Below, one piece after another: positions 17,573 to 26,667 of a DNA stretch of 64,000 nt. The notes under the pieces are model-generated. The model had not been told where the DNA came from and did not search any database. It was given only the letters and a program-made list of their open reading frames with translations. Each line of letters starts with the position of its first letter. Position 1 is the stretch's first letter. The DNA comes from Pseudomonas sp. Leaf58 (GTDB lineage Bacteria > Pseudomonadota > Gammaproteobacteria > Pseudomonadales > Pseudomonadaceae). The position numbers and the translations under genes are program-made. The stretch spans positions 434,001 through 498,000 of the forward strand of contig NZ_CP032678.1 in assembly GCF_003627215.1 (NCBI RefSeq). Direction: 5' to 3'.

Positions 17573-18319
17573 CTAAAGGGAAGGGCTATCGCCACCTGGT
17601 GAACACCTAGGGCGCGATTTTCGAGCCACCATTTCCGGGAGCTGAAGGTCGTCAATGAACTCCAGGAGTTGGGTCATCTCAGGGTGCTGATCGTATACGC
17701 CGGGCGCCCCAAAGGCTTTGTGTTGCTCAATCCCTTCCAGCACCTGCTGAATGCTGCAGCCAGGTGCAATTTCTTGAATCACCTTGCATTCTTTATACTG
17801 AAGGGCGACTTTACGATGAGCCGGGTCTTGAAGGTTCGCCAGGATGGTGATGTCGTCTCTCAGGCGCAAGCGAAACCACCCTAGGTCGTCCACTGTGCTG
17901 AGGGTCGGAGCCGTACCCTGGACGAACAGCTTGAAGGTGCTTTTGAAAAGCGCCTCGCGCTCACGGTCAATGTGCTGGTTGACCCGCTCTTCGAAGCCTA
18001 CGCGTGGGGCTGCCGCTTCGGCGCAGAGGTCAGGCGGCACTAGCCCTGAATGTGCGAGGGCGCGAAGCAACGCGTGCTTCATCACACCGCCGTCCAGGCT
18101 CAATACCCGACCTTCACTGACGTAGGCGTAAAGCCCTGTCTCGATTCTGGCCGATACCCGCGCCAGGTTGACCAGAGACAGGAGTAACAGGTCGTTGGTG
18201 AAGGTCTCGACCATCAGCCCTTCCTGTTTTTGATACTCATGAAACTGGTTGCAGCAGAGCTGGAGCAGCGGTCTGTGCGCCCCATTTGCACATTCAAAAC
18301 CCAGCGCAGAAGTTGCCAT
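17573..18319 (-). CDS. Unknown protein (248 aa)
   Basis: Soluble, mostly helical protein that I do not recognise. It has a good GAGGAAA ribosome binding site upstream of the ATG at 18319. Its C-terminus (GGDSPSL) is not the DLGL tag, and no tag appears in the other two frames near its end. It lies ten bases downstream of the gene ending at 18329 and upstream of the frameshifted tagged gene, so the three are probably one transcript. Confidence 0.65.
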   Translation of the reverse strand: MATSALGFECANGAHRPLLQLCCNQFHEYQKQEGLMVETFTNDLLLLSLVNLARVSARIETGLYAYVSEGRVLSLDGGVMKHALLRALAHSGLVPPDLCAEAAAPRVGFEERVNQHIDREREALFKSTFKLFVQGTAPTLSTVDDLGWFRLRLRDDITILANLQDPAHRKVALQYKECKVIQEIAPGCSIQQVLEGIEQHKAFGAPGVYDQHPEMTQLLEFIDDLQLPEMVARKSRPRCSPGGDSPSL

Positions 18320-18328
18320 CAGATTTCC

Positions 18329-18973
18329 TCAGAAGGACGAGGCAGCAAACCGTTCTTCGGCGCGGCTATCCAGCGCCCGCTTGACCGAAGCAATGATGCC
18401 CAGCTGGGCATTCTGCTTGATTTCCGCAATCGTCTGGAGCAGCGGTGCACGCGGCAAGCGCGCCGCCCTGATGCTTTCAAGCACGCTAAATACATGCTTG
18501 AACACCATGTAATCCTGCTCATAGGGCATCACGGTGATTCTGGGCTTGCGACTCAATTCCACACCCAGGGCCACGATAGTCAGGCGAATGGCAAGCAGGT
18601 TTCGGCAGCTGGCGATTCTGTCCTTTACCAGCAGCAAGCCGGGAAGGTGATGCGCGCCAGCATGGTCGACATCTTCACGCGACTTTTCGCTGTCGACGAA
18701 GGCATTGGCCGCATGGGTTTTTTGCTTGTACTCACCCACCAATGCGCGGAGGTCGCCAGGATGGTTGATGCTATCCAGGACTTCGATCAGACGGGTATCG
18801 GCACGACGCTCCAAGGCCTCCCGATCGAACTTCAGTGGCTCTGCTGCGGAGGCCTGGTCAATCCATGAATCGATGCGAGCATGGAGCGCCGGAATATCCG
18901 AATCTTCCAGGGGTAATCGATCAATCAGGCCGAGGACAAGCTCAAGGCCCGGCTCTTTGAGTCTGTGAATCAT
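18329..18973 (-). CDS. Unknown protein (214 aa)
   Basis: Soluble helical protein with no recognised domain. I chose the ATG at 18973 (MIHRLKEP) over one 16 codons upstream because GAGGA lies seven bases before it. It is the first gene of a three-gene minus-strand group. A central KSREDVDHAGAHHL stretch has several histidines and acidic residues, but no known metal-binding motif is evident. It lacks the DLGL tag. Confidence 0.62.
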   Translation of the reverse strand: MIHRLKEPGLELVLGLIDRLPLEDSDIPALHARIDSWIDQASAAEPLKFDREALERRADTRLIEVLDSINHPGDLRALVGEYKQKTHAANAFVDSEKSREDVDHAGAHHLPGLLLVKDRIASCRNLLAIRLTIVALGVELSRKPRITVMPYEQDYMVFKHVFSVLESIRAARLPRAPLLQTIAEIKQNAQLGIIASVKRALDSRAEERFAASSF

Positions 18974-19102
18974 GGCGAATCCTCTTGGTCTTGGGTATAG
19001 TGTGGGCAAAACCAGCGTCAATAGTCAATTATTGGCTAACTCGAAAGTGCGTGCAATTTTTACATCGGTCTCATAAAATCCGCTAAAGCACAGGAGTCTG
19101 GC

Positions 19103-19558
19103 ATGCTGAGCAAGCGCGATTTACGAGCTGAATACCCTGCACAATTGGCGCTGACCGAGGCCAACCTGACCATTGCCCGCGAGGCCATCAAGAGGCTTTG
19201 GAACGAGCGCCAGGTCGAGCGCGGGCTGGCACCGAGCGCGGATCGTTCTGGCAGCTGTAAATTTGCAGCGCTGGTATGCCGAGACTTGTTTGGCGGTCGG
19301 TTGTCGGGCAATTATGACCACATGTTCGTGCGCGCTGATAATCGCGTGATCGATCTCAATGATGACCAGCAGGACGTCCTCATCCTGGGCAAGCGTGCGC
19401 ACTTGCACGTTCGCAGCGCTATCGAGCACCCCGATTACCGAGAGTCCCTCGGGTACTGCCAGGCGCGAGCCAAGCGATGGGTCGAGTGGGTGATGCAACA
19501 CCCAGCCATCGAGCGCTCTCGGCATGACCAATCCCCCACCTACGAACCCTTCTCATGA
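19103..19558 (+). CDS. Unknown protein, possible Cys-His-Asp hydrolase fold (151 aa)
   Basis: A small protein with an AGGAG ribosome binding site. Its middle contains GSCKFAALVCRDLFGG, then NYDHMFV, then RVIDLN. The order Cys, His, Asp with this spacing is reminiscent of transglutaminase-like or papain-like fold enzymes, in which the Cys follows a small residue at a helix start and the His lies in a beta strand. This is pattern recognition only and the family is not identified. It starts a plus-strand run of three small genes (19103-20342), with the next start eight bases downstream. Confidence 0.6.
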   Translation: MLSKRDLRAEYPAQLALTEANLTIAREAIKRLWNERQVERGLAPSADRSGSCKFAALVCRDLFGGRLSGNYDHMFVRADNRVIDLNDDQQDVLILGKRAHLHVRSAIEHPDYRESLGYCQARAKRWVEWVMQHPAIERSRHDQSPTYEPFS

Positions 19559-19565
19559 GTTAACC

Positions 19566-20066
19566 ATGAAAACCCTTCAGGAAAATATTGATGCAACCCT
19601 GGCCTCACTCACCACCAAGGTGGTCTCCGATCTAGTGGAGCAGGGGGTCGTTGCCGGCCAGGCGGTTCTCTACCATGAAGATGGCTACCGCATCCTGGAC
19701 GCCAAGGCGGCGGGCTTCCTCACCCAGGTGAAAGCCTATGTGACCCGCGAAAAACCGGTGGCTTATGCCCTGATCACTGACGGGCAGTACCAGTCTGATC
19801 AGCGAGCGAATCAGTCCTGCGTGCTCAGCGCATGTGTGTTGCCAAATGGCCAGGCGCGCATCGAATGCATCCTCTACCAAGAAGGTGACAATGGCATCAG
19901 CCTTGGCGACAGCCTGCCGTTGTTCTTGGACGACGATTTTCTGAAATATTTTGAGCAGCCGCTCGACTTTTCCAGGGTCAATGCTGCGGCCTTGCATGCA
20001 GCCCTGGATGAGCTGACCACTCAGCCGTTGAGGCCCTACATGGAGTTTTTCCTGTTTCAGGCCTAA
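19566..20066 (+). CDS. Unknown protein (166 aa)
   Basis: A soluble acidic protein with mixed helix and strand character (VAGQAVLYHEDGYRILDAK). The frame is open further upstream across the previous gene's end; the ATG at 19566 directly after the previous stop is the natural start. No domain recognised. Second gene of a plus-strand trio. Confidence 0.6.
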   Translation: MKTLQENIDATLASLTTKVVSDLVEQGVVAGQAVLYHEDGYRILDAKAAGFLTQVKAYVTREKPVAYALITDGQYQSDQRANQSCVLSACVLPNGQARIECILYQEGDNGISLGDSLPLFLDDDFLKYFEQPLDFSRVNAAALHAALDELTTQPLRPYMEFFLFQA

Positions 20067-20096
20067 CTGGGCAACCGTGCATCAGGAGTATTGCCG

Positions 20097-20342
20097 ATGA
20101 GCAAAACAGCGAAATCGAATACCAGTGGGTTCGAACCACCTTGGATTCGCGTGGTAAAAAGCCGCATCCCGGAAAACGTCGAGTTGCTCTGGGCCGATTG
20201 CGAAGGCAGTTATCATCTAGGCAGGCGCAAGGGCAACTACGTCAAGCTGGAAACCTACGGCGATGCCAGAGAAGTCTACCGCAAGGTTGACGACTTCGTT
20301 TGTTGCCAACACATTTCGCCGCCGATACCCATTTCGAATTGA
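20097..20342 (+). CDS. Unknown small protein (81 aa)
   Basis: A small protein with an AGGAG ribosome binding site eight bases before the ATG at 20097. It contains WADCEGSYHLGRRKGNYVKL and a C-terminal DDFVCCQHI. No family recognised. Third gene of the plus-strand trio; it converges on the tagged gene that ends at 20391. Confidence 0.55.
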   Translation: MSKTAKSNTSGFEPPWIRVVKSRIPENVELLWADCEGSYHLGRRKGNYVKLETYGDAREVYRKVDDFVCCQHISPPIPISN

Positions 20343-20390
20343 CCGTCGCGGGGCGCACTTTCTGCAACCGTGGTGCGCTCCAGGCAGGGG

Positions 20391-21083
20391 TTAAAGGCCC
20401 AGATCAACCCCGAGCACCGACTCAATCCCCACCTCATTGGCATGCACTTTCATTTCCGGCCACTTCAGGCGCCGGTACGCTTGCGCCATCGCAGCAGAGG
20501 GAAGCAGCGAAATCCCCTTGTCCAACAAGCCAGTCACAACCAGCGCCTCCTTGAGCGTTCCAGCAAAATCCTCGGAGTGCTGCAACCGTTCATCCTCGCC
20601 ACGCAGTGACAGCAGAGTTGTCACGTCGCCAAAGCGCGACGCCCAATCTTCAATGATGTCGACCATGAAGCGCAGCGCTTGATGACGGTTACGCACGGCG
20701 AGAAAGTCATGAAACTCAATCATCATTGAGACGGCTTCACGCTTGACCCTGGGGTTTGAGATCAAGTCGACCATGATCTCCACAAAGGCTTGCGTATCCT
20801 CAGGGATTTTGTCGAAACCAGATCGGGGGATGTCATAGAAAACCGGCGTCTCATTGCAGGCATGACCATCCTTGATCGGCAGCAGCCCCATGTGCCAGGC
20901 AATGTAGAAGGGGGCGTACGCATAGGAAATAGGCCCATCACAGAGCATTTCCTCGGCGAATTCGGGCGGACGGTCATGCATTTGCTGCAGGAAGTCGTGG
21001 CAGCGTGTGAAATACACCATGTTTTGCTTGGTGTGGTAGTAAACGTAGTCGGACAGGGTAGAGTCATGCTGGTCAAGGTTCAT
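20391..21083 (-). CDS. Unknown protein of the C-terminal DLGL-tag family (230 aa)
   Basis: Helical soluble protein of unknown function ending in VLGVDLGL. Its last ~28 residues, beginning YRRLKWPEMK, resemble those of the neighbour at 21080 (YRRMGWREAM...ES-L-x-x-E-L-G-L), so this pair shares a small C-terminal domain in addition to the tag. The start codon overlaps the stop of the upstream gene (21080), indicating translational coupling. The N-terminal half is rich in Tyr, His and Cys. No catalytic motif is recognised. Confidence 0.7.
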   Translation of the reverse strand: MNLDQHDSTLSDYVYYHTKQNMVYFTRCHDFLQQMHDRPPEFAEEMLCDGPISYAYAPFYIAWHMGLLPIKDGHACNETPVFYDIPRSGFDKIPEDTQAFVEIMVDLISNPRVKREAVSMMIEFHDFLAVRNRHQALRFMVDIIEDWASRFGDVTTLLSLRGEDERLQHSEDFAGTLKEALVVTGLLDKGISLLPSAAMAQAYRRLKWPEMKVHANEVGIESVLGVDLGL

Positions 21084-21739
21084 AGGCCTAGCTCCTCGGC
21101 AAGTTGGGATTCGTGATCACTGGCTTTCATGTGTTCCATGGCCTCCCGCCAGCCCATGCGCCGATAAACGGTGCGATTGTCCGCTGCGCTCAGGTGTTCC
21201 CTAAAGTAGGCCCCGCCTGGGTAAGCGTCCTGGATGGCCAGCCGGATGCATTCGGACAGTGCCATTGAAATTGCAAGGTGATCGCCAGGCGCGTGGCCAG
21301 GGTCTGTTGCAGTCTTTAATCCCTTGGTAAGCAGCCGACTGAGTTTCTTTGGCGGCAGCTGAGTGACCAGCTCACCGACAAGGTGTCGGCTGAAGGCCGG
21401 GTGGCTTGTCGCGTAGTAATTGAACGTCACATCCAGCACCCGTTGATAGCGAGCAACCAGGTCGAAGGAAGGTTGCGTCAAACCCAACTTGGCAATATCC
21501 ACCACACGCCCAAGGTTCTTAGACCACAACTCCCCGGACGCCTGATGCACCAACAACAGCAAGTCGGTGTAGATGACGGTGGGTGGTTTTTTCATCAGCT
21601 GCAGAAGGTTTACAGCGAGACCAGGAAAACCCTGGCGGGTGAACTGGGCAACCAGCAGCCTGAAGGTTCGTTCGGATGTGTAATCACTGTGCGGAAAAAC
21701 GATTTCTGCAGTTGGAAAAAGCGCGGGATCTAGGGGCAT
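21080..21739 (-). CDS. Unknown protein of the C-terminal DLGL-tag family (219 aa)
   Basis: Helical soluble protein ending in QLAEELGL, the tag variant with E in place of D. It shares a YRRxxW C-terminal segment with the downstream overlapping gene. It starts at 21739 after a gene-poor stretch that must hold its promoter. No known domain. Confidence 0.68.
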   Translation of the reverse strand: MPLDPALFPTAEIVFPHSDYTSERTFRLLVAQFTRQGFPGLAVNLLQLMKKPPTVIYTDLLLLVHQASGELWSKNLGRVVDIAKLGLTQPSFDLVARYQRVLDVTFNYYATSHPAFSRHLVGELVTQLPPKKLSRLLTKGLKTATDPGHAPGDHLAISMALSECIRLAIQDAYPGGAYFREHLSAADNRTVYRRMGWREAMEHMKASDHESQLAEELGL

Positions 21740-22072
21740 CGGCAGGCCAACCGGGTGATGAATCAGGGAGATCCCCAGGCTACAGAGTAGTGCGTAAGGG
21801 GCGAAAGGATGTACTCAGCATAACGTGTCAGGGCTGCATGAATCTACCCATGGGTGTACGAAGACGAAGGTGTAAGCGGATTTTTGAGTGGCGAAAGCGC
21901 GTCGGAAGGGCCCGCATTGGGCGCAAGTGCGGATCAATCCAATTTAGAGCTAAATAAGATCCAGGAAAGCGCTAAATCCTTGCCTAGGGCGTCCACGAAA
22001 GCTAAGATCAACCAACCTTTACACAATTATTGATTATGACTGATCAGCAGCGCCTGGTCATAGGGAACCCAG
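21740..22072. other. Divergent intergenic region
   Basis: About 330 bp between the minus-strand tagged pair and the plus-strand RNase II gene. It should hold both promoters. The last ~70 bp are AT-rich (around TTTACACAATTATTG) and fit a promoter upstream of the RNase gene. Short frames here have no ribosome binding site. No GTATAC palindrome was found. Confidence 0.4.
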
Positions 22073-24019
22073 ATGTTCAAAGGCAACGCGGCGCTGATGG
22101 CGCTCAAGCAGGCAATGGCCGAACAGAAAAGCGAGCAGGAAGCGACACAGGCAGCCGAACCGAAGGTCGAAGGCCGTGTTAGTGGCCATCCCAAAGGCTA
22201 CGGCTTTCTGCGCGTCGATTCACTGACCTCGTATTTCATCACCCCGCCTCAAATGAAACACTGCCTGCCCGGCGATCTGGTGCGGGCACGGATTGTTGAA
22301 GACAAGCCCGGCTCCTCCAACGCGGTGATTGAAGAGATTGTCGAGCACGGTGTTTTGGATTTTTTCGGTACCGTCCGGGTCAGGAGCGACTCCTACTTCA
22401 TCGTGCCGGAATCGACCACACTCAAAGGGTGGTTCTACATTCCCCACTCCATGCGAGCGGGCCTGGTTGATGGCCATGTGGTCAAAGGGGTGGTGACCCA
22501 GCACCCGTTCCGCAGTGGCAAGGCACAGGCGCGGGTGAGCATGATCGTCGGCCATGAGTCTGACAAGGACGTGATCTGGAAACTGGCATTGGCCCGTCAG
22601 ACCATTGCACGCCACGACAACCTGGGTGCAGAACTTGCCAAGAGCATCAGACCCACCTCGACTGTGATGCACGACTTGACCAACATTCCCTTCGTGACCA
22701 TTGACGGCGAGTCTACCCAGGACATGGATGATGCGGTCTTTGCCGAAAAGTATGGGAACGGCTGGTATCTGTGGGTGGCGATTTCGGATGTCGACGGTCA
22801 TCTGCTACCAGGCTCGCCTGTTGACCTTGATGCGCAACAGCGCGCCGTTACCACCTACCTGCCTGGCATGGTTGTCCCAATGCTCCCCTCGCAGCTGAGT
22901 GAGGGTTCTCTTTCGCTAATGAAAGGGGTCAATCGCACCGTGATTTGCGCGAAGATGGAGATTGGGCGCGATGGCAGCCTGCTATCTACCGAGTTTTGCC
23001 AGGCGACCATCAATTCCCGAGCCAAACTCACGTATCAAGCCGTGTCTGATTATGTCAGCGGCCAAACCGACCTGTTGGCTGCGCCCGACATCAGAGCCAA
23101 CGTCAAGAACCTGTACTGGATGTCCAAAGCGCTGAACAACTGGCGCGAAAACCATGCGCTGGTGGCGGCAGATTCCAGCGATTATCGCTTGGCCGTGTCC
23201 GACTACCAACTGGCCAGCGTAATCCAGGAAGAGCGTAACGAGGCAATGAAAATCATCGAAGAGTGCATGGTGGTGGCCAACCGTGCGTTCGCCGAGGTCA
23301 TGCGCGATGCCCAGGCGCCCTTCGTGTGTCGCCGGCAGGATGGGTTTACCGCAGATGCACTGCCCAAGATCAGTGCCATCGCCCGCCACCTCGGCGTTGC
23401 GGTGACTGATGACGAACTGCAGACCCCGGCAAAGATCAGCGAAGTGTTGCGAGCCGTGAACGCCAGTGGGCGCCTTGACTTGCAGCTGGCCACCCGATCG
23501 ACCTTGTCATCGAGTTTCTATGATTGCGAAAACGGCCATCATGCCAGTCTCGGTCTGCCGATCTATGGCACCTGGACGTCACCGATCCGTAAATATGCCG
23601 ACCTGATCAACCATCGACAGCTCAAGGCCCTCTGCCTGGGCGGTGGACAAACCAACCCCATCGATCCAGCCATCATGGAGCAGCTCAATCTGTGCAACCG
23701 TGGTGCGAGCCGGGCGGAGCGTGAGGTGGCCAACCGACTGTACTGCAAATACCTGGAGTATCGCGTGGGCGAATTGCTAGACGGCTTGGTAGTAGGCTTC
23801 CGCCCGAATGGCATCGATGTTGAAATCAAAGGCGTGGGGGCACGGGTGTTTGTGCACAAACGCACCTTCTCAGCACCTGATGATCTGGTCACGAACAACG
23901 ACATGGGCACCGAATGCCTGGTGAATGGCCAGCTGCATGTTTCACTCGGGCAGGGCGTGCAGGTACGCCTTGATCCCAAGGATCTCCAGGAGGGGCAGCT
24001 GATTGCCACGCTGAAATAG
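22073..24019 (+). CDS. rnb: RNase II/RNase R family exoribonuclease
   Basis: This 648-aa protein is the size of RNase II, a processive 3' to 5' exoribonuclease that degrades unstructured RNA in the cytoplasm. An N-terminal cold-shock-like segment (GRVSGHPKGYGFLRVD) is followed by the RNB catalytic domain. The metal-binding signature DGESTQDMDDAVF is present, as is the C-terminal TSPIRKYADLINHRQL region, and an S1-like segment lies near the end. Key aspartates look intact. It has an AGGGAA ribosome binding site. It stands alone on the plus strand. A mobile-element copy could reshape host mRNA turnover; this is inference. RNase R is a less likely alternative because of length. Confidence 0.88.
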   Translation: MFKGNAALMALKQAMAEQKSEQEATQAAEPKVEGRVSGHPKGYGFLRVDSLTSYFITPPQMKHCLPGDLVRARIVEDKPGSSNAVIEEIVEHGVLDFFGTVRVRSDSYFIVPESTTLKGWFYIPHSMRAGLVDGHVVKGVVTQHPFRSGKAQARVSMIVGHESDKDVIWKLALARQTIARHDNLGAELAKSIRPTSTVMHDLTNIPFVTIDGESTQDMDDAVFAEKYGNGWYLWVAISDVDGHLLPGSPVDLDAQQRAVTTYLPGMVVPMLPSQLSEGSLSLMKGVNRTVICAKMEIGRDGSLLSTEFCQATINSRAKLTYQAVSDYVSGQTDLLAAPDIRANVKNLYWMSKALNNWRENHALVAADSSDYRLAVSDYQLASVIQEERNEAMKIIEECMVVANRAFAEVMRDAQAPFVCRRQDGFTADALPKISAIARHLGVAVTDDELQTPAKISEVLRAVNASGRLDLQLATRSTLSSSFYDCENGHHASLGLPIYGTWTSPIRKYADLINHRQLKALCLGGGQTNPIDPAIMEQLNLCNRGASRAEREVANRLYCKYLEYRVGELLDGLVVGFRPNGIDVEIKGVGARVFVHKRTFSAPDDLVTNNDMGTECLVNGQLHVSLGQGVQVRLDPKDLQEGQLIATLK

Positions 24020-24196
24020 CAAACATGAAAGGAGAAGCTTTGATTTACATCGGCCTTGGACTAATTTTGGCTAACACCCTTGCAAATAATCGGCCATCTA
24101 AAAGAACTGTGCTCCTGGCAAACCATACGCTTGTCTCCTGCTCTTTATGAACTGATTGGCTGTCGGATCATCACTTTAGAATCCAGTTCTTCGGGC

Positions 24197-24230
24197 AACA
24201 CTCCTCACATCCCTTGGGATGAGGAGTGTT
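24197..24230 (+). terminator. Strong inverted repeat, probable terminator
   Basis: AACACTCCTCA and its complement flank CATCCCTTGGGATG, giving a stem of about 15 bp with a two-base bulge. It lies downstream of the RNase II gene. The U tract after it is poor, so termination rather than another RNA role is inferred. Confidence 0.45.
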
Positions 24231-24283
24231 ACTCCAAACCCGGAAATCTCGGGCTTTCACTATCCTAAAAGAGGGAGCAATAC

Positions 24284-24739
24284 ATGAAGTTCTGTATGAC
24301 TATTGAGACGTACTGCCACAACCCTTTTTCCGTTGAGCAGGTCAATGCGATCAGAGCATATGTGTCAAAACGGCAAGAAGAAAATAAGCGTGCGGATAGA
24401 GTGTATGGTGCAATCGCCCTGGTTTCTAGCATAACCTTGCTCGTGTTTGCCCTTGCAGGGTCATTATCTGGCCTTGGTTTCTCGCTGGGCTTTCTGGCGG
24501 TTCTTGCTACAATCCTGCTCTATGTTGCAGGTGAGGCCAAGGCATATGAATGCATACACTTGGTCATACATGGCATAAATATGGCTACATATGAAACATT
24601 TGCCGATTACATTGCCCTGGTCGACGACAAATTGGTTAAATCACCTCTTGCAAGAGTACTTGTATCGAATATCAGATCCCAGAAAAGAAATATTATGCAG
24701 TTTGAAAAGGATTTGATTGACAAATTAAGCTCGGCCTAA
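24284..24739 (+). CDS. Unknown membrane protein with two TM segments (151 aa)
   Basis: Two closely spaced hydrophobic segments (about residues 44-62 and 66-82) form a helical hairpin in the membrane, flanked by charged soluble parts. The pattern is similar to SLATT-like or 2TM effector-type proteins, but no family is assigned. A GAGGGAG ribosome binding site precedes the ATG. Codon use is less GC-rich than in the neighbours, which hints at separate acquisition. Confidence 0.6.
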   Translation: MKFCMTIETYCHNPFSVEQVNAIRAYVSKRQEENKRADRVYGAIALVSSITLLVFALAGSLSGLGFSLGFLAVLATILLYVAGEAKAYECIHLVIHGINMATYETFADYIALVDDKLVKSPLARVLVSNIRSQKRNIMQFEKDLIDKLSSA

Positions 24740-24833
24740 TATCGAGACTTTAGTCAAAGAAGCTATGGTGGGACTTCACACTAGCTATGCAAGTGATTTG
24801 GGACGTTTCAATTTCGGAAATCTGGTGGCACTA

Positions 24834-25562
24834 CTATTTAGGCTGTCGCTGCATGCCAATCAGCCTGGCGGGCGTGAAGGAGGCACCCTCAAGTTCCATT
24901 ATGAGAATCTCAGCGAATTGGGCTTCGTTGTAGCACGACTCAGTAGCACTCATGAAGTCGCGCATTTGCGCCGCGTCCAAGGGGTAATCGGCAACGTCCA
25001 TCAGCAGATTCTGGAACAGCACATAATGCGAAATCAGCGCGATCGGCAGCGACAGCAGCACCGGGACGGAAATGGCGATGGATCCAGGGAAGCCCATTCC
25101 AGTAGCCAGGCCGAGTTGGAAGATCCCGACCTGCGCCGACAAAGCCAGCATATGGATGGTGAGGGTCTTACCTGGCGAAGCCTGTTCAATCTGATCGAGC
25201 ATCTTGCGCTGCAGGGCGAACAGCGAGCCGAACAGCACAATCATGGCTGACACCACGATGGCCACACTTAGGAGAAGGCCAGCCAGTGGTGGGGCAGGGG
25301 TGAACTTTAGGATAGCCAAGACGGCGATGCCGGCGAAATTGATGCTGAGCAGCCACTGGTATTGGGTGGCTACAGTCCGGAATGACTGGCCTCCGATTAC
25401 TAGCCATTGCTTGAGCAACTCATTCAAAGCCGCGCAATTGCACTGAAGTTCCGTGGGCGGACAGTCTCGTTGAGTGCGTCGGTAAAATGCCCGATGGAAC
25501 GCGCCAGGCAATCGCTTGGGGGCTAGCCGACGCATGGTATGGGTGTAGAGTGATGCGATCAC
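24834..25562 (-). CDS. Unknown membrane protein (242 aa)
   Basis: Integral membrane protein with about four hydrophobic segments (roughly residues 68-85, 92-115, 137-158 and 160-185) and basic N- and soluble C-terminal parts. The segment around residues 30-45 holds CPPTELQCNC, a possible short metal or disulfide motif. Translation probably begins at the GTG at 25562, which has GAGGG upstream, close behind the 57-aa gene that ends at 25573; the ATG nine codons in is the alternative. No family recognised. Confidence 0.6.
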   Translation of the reverse strand: MIASLYTHTMRRLAPKRLPGAFHRAFYRRTQRDCPPTELQCNCAALNELLKQWLVIGGQSFRTVATQYQWLLSINFAGIAVLAILKFTPAPPLAGLLLSVAIVVSAMIVLFGSLFALQRKMLDQIEQASPGKTLTIHMLALSAQVGIFQLGLATGMGFPGSIAISVPVLLSLPIALISHYVLFQNLLMDVADYPLDAAQMRDFMSATESCYNEAQFAEILIMELEGASFTPARLIGMQRQPK

Positions 25563-25572
25563 AAGGAAGCCC

Positions 25573-25746
25573 TCAGCGCACCCGCAGGGCCGCCTTGATT
25601 TGTGTGCGCCGATTCAGGCGCTTGTTCGTGGCCAGCTTGCGTTCTTTATCCGGATTCTCGAAGAGCCAGCGGACGACACCGTTGGGTTTACCCCGGTCGC
25701 TGCGGGCCCTGGAAATCCATTGCTTGATTTCACGTGGTGCTTTCAT
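25573..25746 (-). CDS. Small basic protein (57 aa)
   Basis: A short frame with good coding character: MKAPREIKQWISRARSD at the N-terminus and NKRLNRRTQIKAALRVR at the C-terminus. It is very rich in Arg and Lys, which suggests nucleic-acid binding. A GGAG ribosome binding site lies nine bases before the ATG, and the membrane protein gene starts 11 bases downstream of its stop. Plus-strand frames over the same bases look like shadows. Function unknown. Confidence 0.6.
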   Translation of the reverse strand: MKAPREIKQWISRARSDRGKPNGVVRWLFENPDKERKLATNKRLNRRTQIKAALRVR

Positions 25747-25885
25747 GCGTTTGCTCCAAGTAGCGCTGCCATGCGGACAGCATTCAATATTAGCACTAAC
25801 TGACTAAAAGTAAAACGTAGATCGTTATCTATATTAGGCCTTAAAGGTTACCCACTACCGCGTAAAGGGTGATCAGGTTGAGAAG

Positions 25886-26667
25886 ATGTCGTTTAATCTG
25901 TATATTGGCTTGATGAGAAAGATGATTGCGTTGCCGATCGCTCTGTTCTGGCTCTCGCGGAGGTTGGCCAGCAGCGGGCCTTTGCTGGCCCTGGGGCAGA
26001 TACACCTCCAGCCATAAAGTGCCTGGCGGTCTTCAACCAGACCTTGCCGACGCTCAAGGAGACGCTGCGGTACAAGCTCCAGGTCAGCGCAGAGCCTGAG
26101 CGGGCCATCGATGAATACGTAGACATGCAAAAACTCTCCATCGTGGGCAAGCTGCTAACCGCTGAACTGTCGGGCAAGACCAGTGCTCCTGTGTTGGCCC
26201 AGGCTGCGGTTGAACAGCTGCAAACACCGTGTTACAAGCATTTTGCACAGGAACATTTCCCTGATTCGAAGGCGCTGCAGCTCAGTCGTGCGCAGATTCA
26301 AGCACTCGACCAGGACATTGATCTGAGCATGGTCGATTTGCTGCCTGAGCGCCGACAGGTGCCGATCAAGCTGGCCGCCGTGTTGCGCAGGGAGCTGCCT
26401 GAGCATTTTGCGGACGGATTGAGCATGCAGCGGGTACGCCAACGCCAGGGCAGGGTCGATGTGATGTTTTCTACCAGCCAGCCGGTGGCAGACATGTACC
26501 GCGAGGCAGTCGAGCGTAATCCCGTCCAGCAAACAATCTGCACGATCGCCTTACCGCATTTAACCGTGAGAGCGGCCAATTTGGTAACATTCACGCTCAT
26601 CGCCCCAGAAGATAAAGTTCTTGGGGTTTTTGAGGCCAAAACCTGCCAGCAAGAAGAGAGTCTGTAG
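25886..26667 (+). CDS. Unknown protein with 5' frameshift, upstream partner of recD2 (about 260 aa)
   Basis: The frame that ends at 26667 is coding-like all the way up to about 25900 (DEKDDCVADRSVLALAEVGQ precedes the first common start codon) but has no ATG, GTG or TTG there. An ATG at 25886 with a GAGAAG leader is one base out of frame. Adding one base near 25895-25900 joins them into a ~260-aa protein. As written, only a TTG at 26044 gives a shortened product. Its stop overlaps the GTG of the RecD2-like gene (TAGTG), so the two are translationally coupled and may work together. No domain recognised. Confidence 0.6.
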
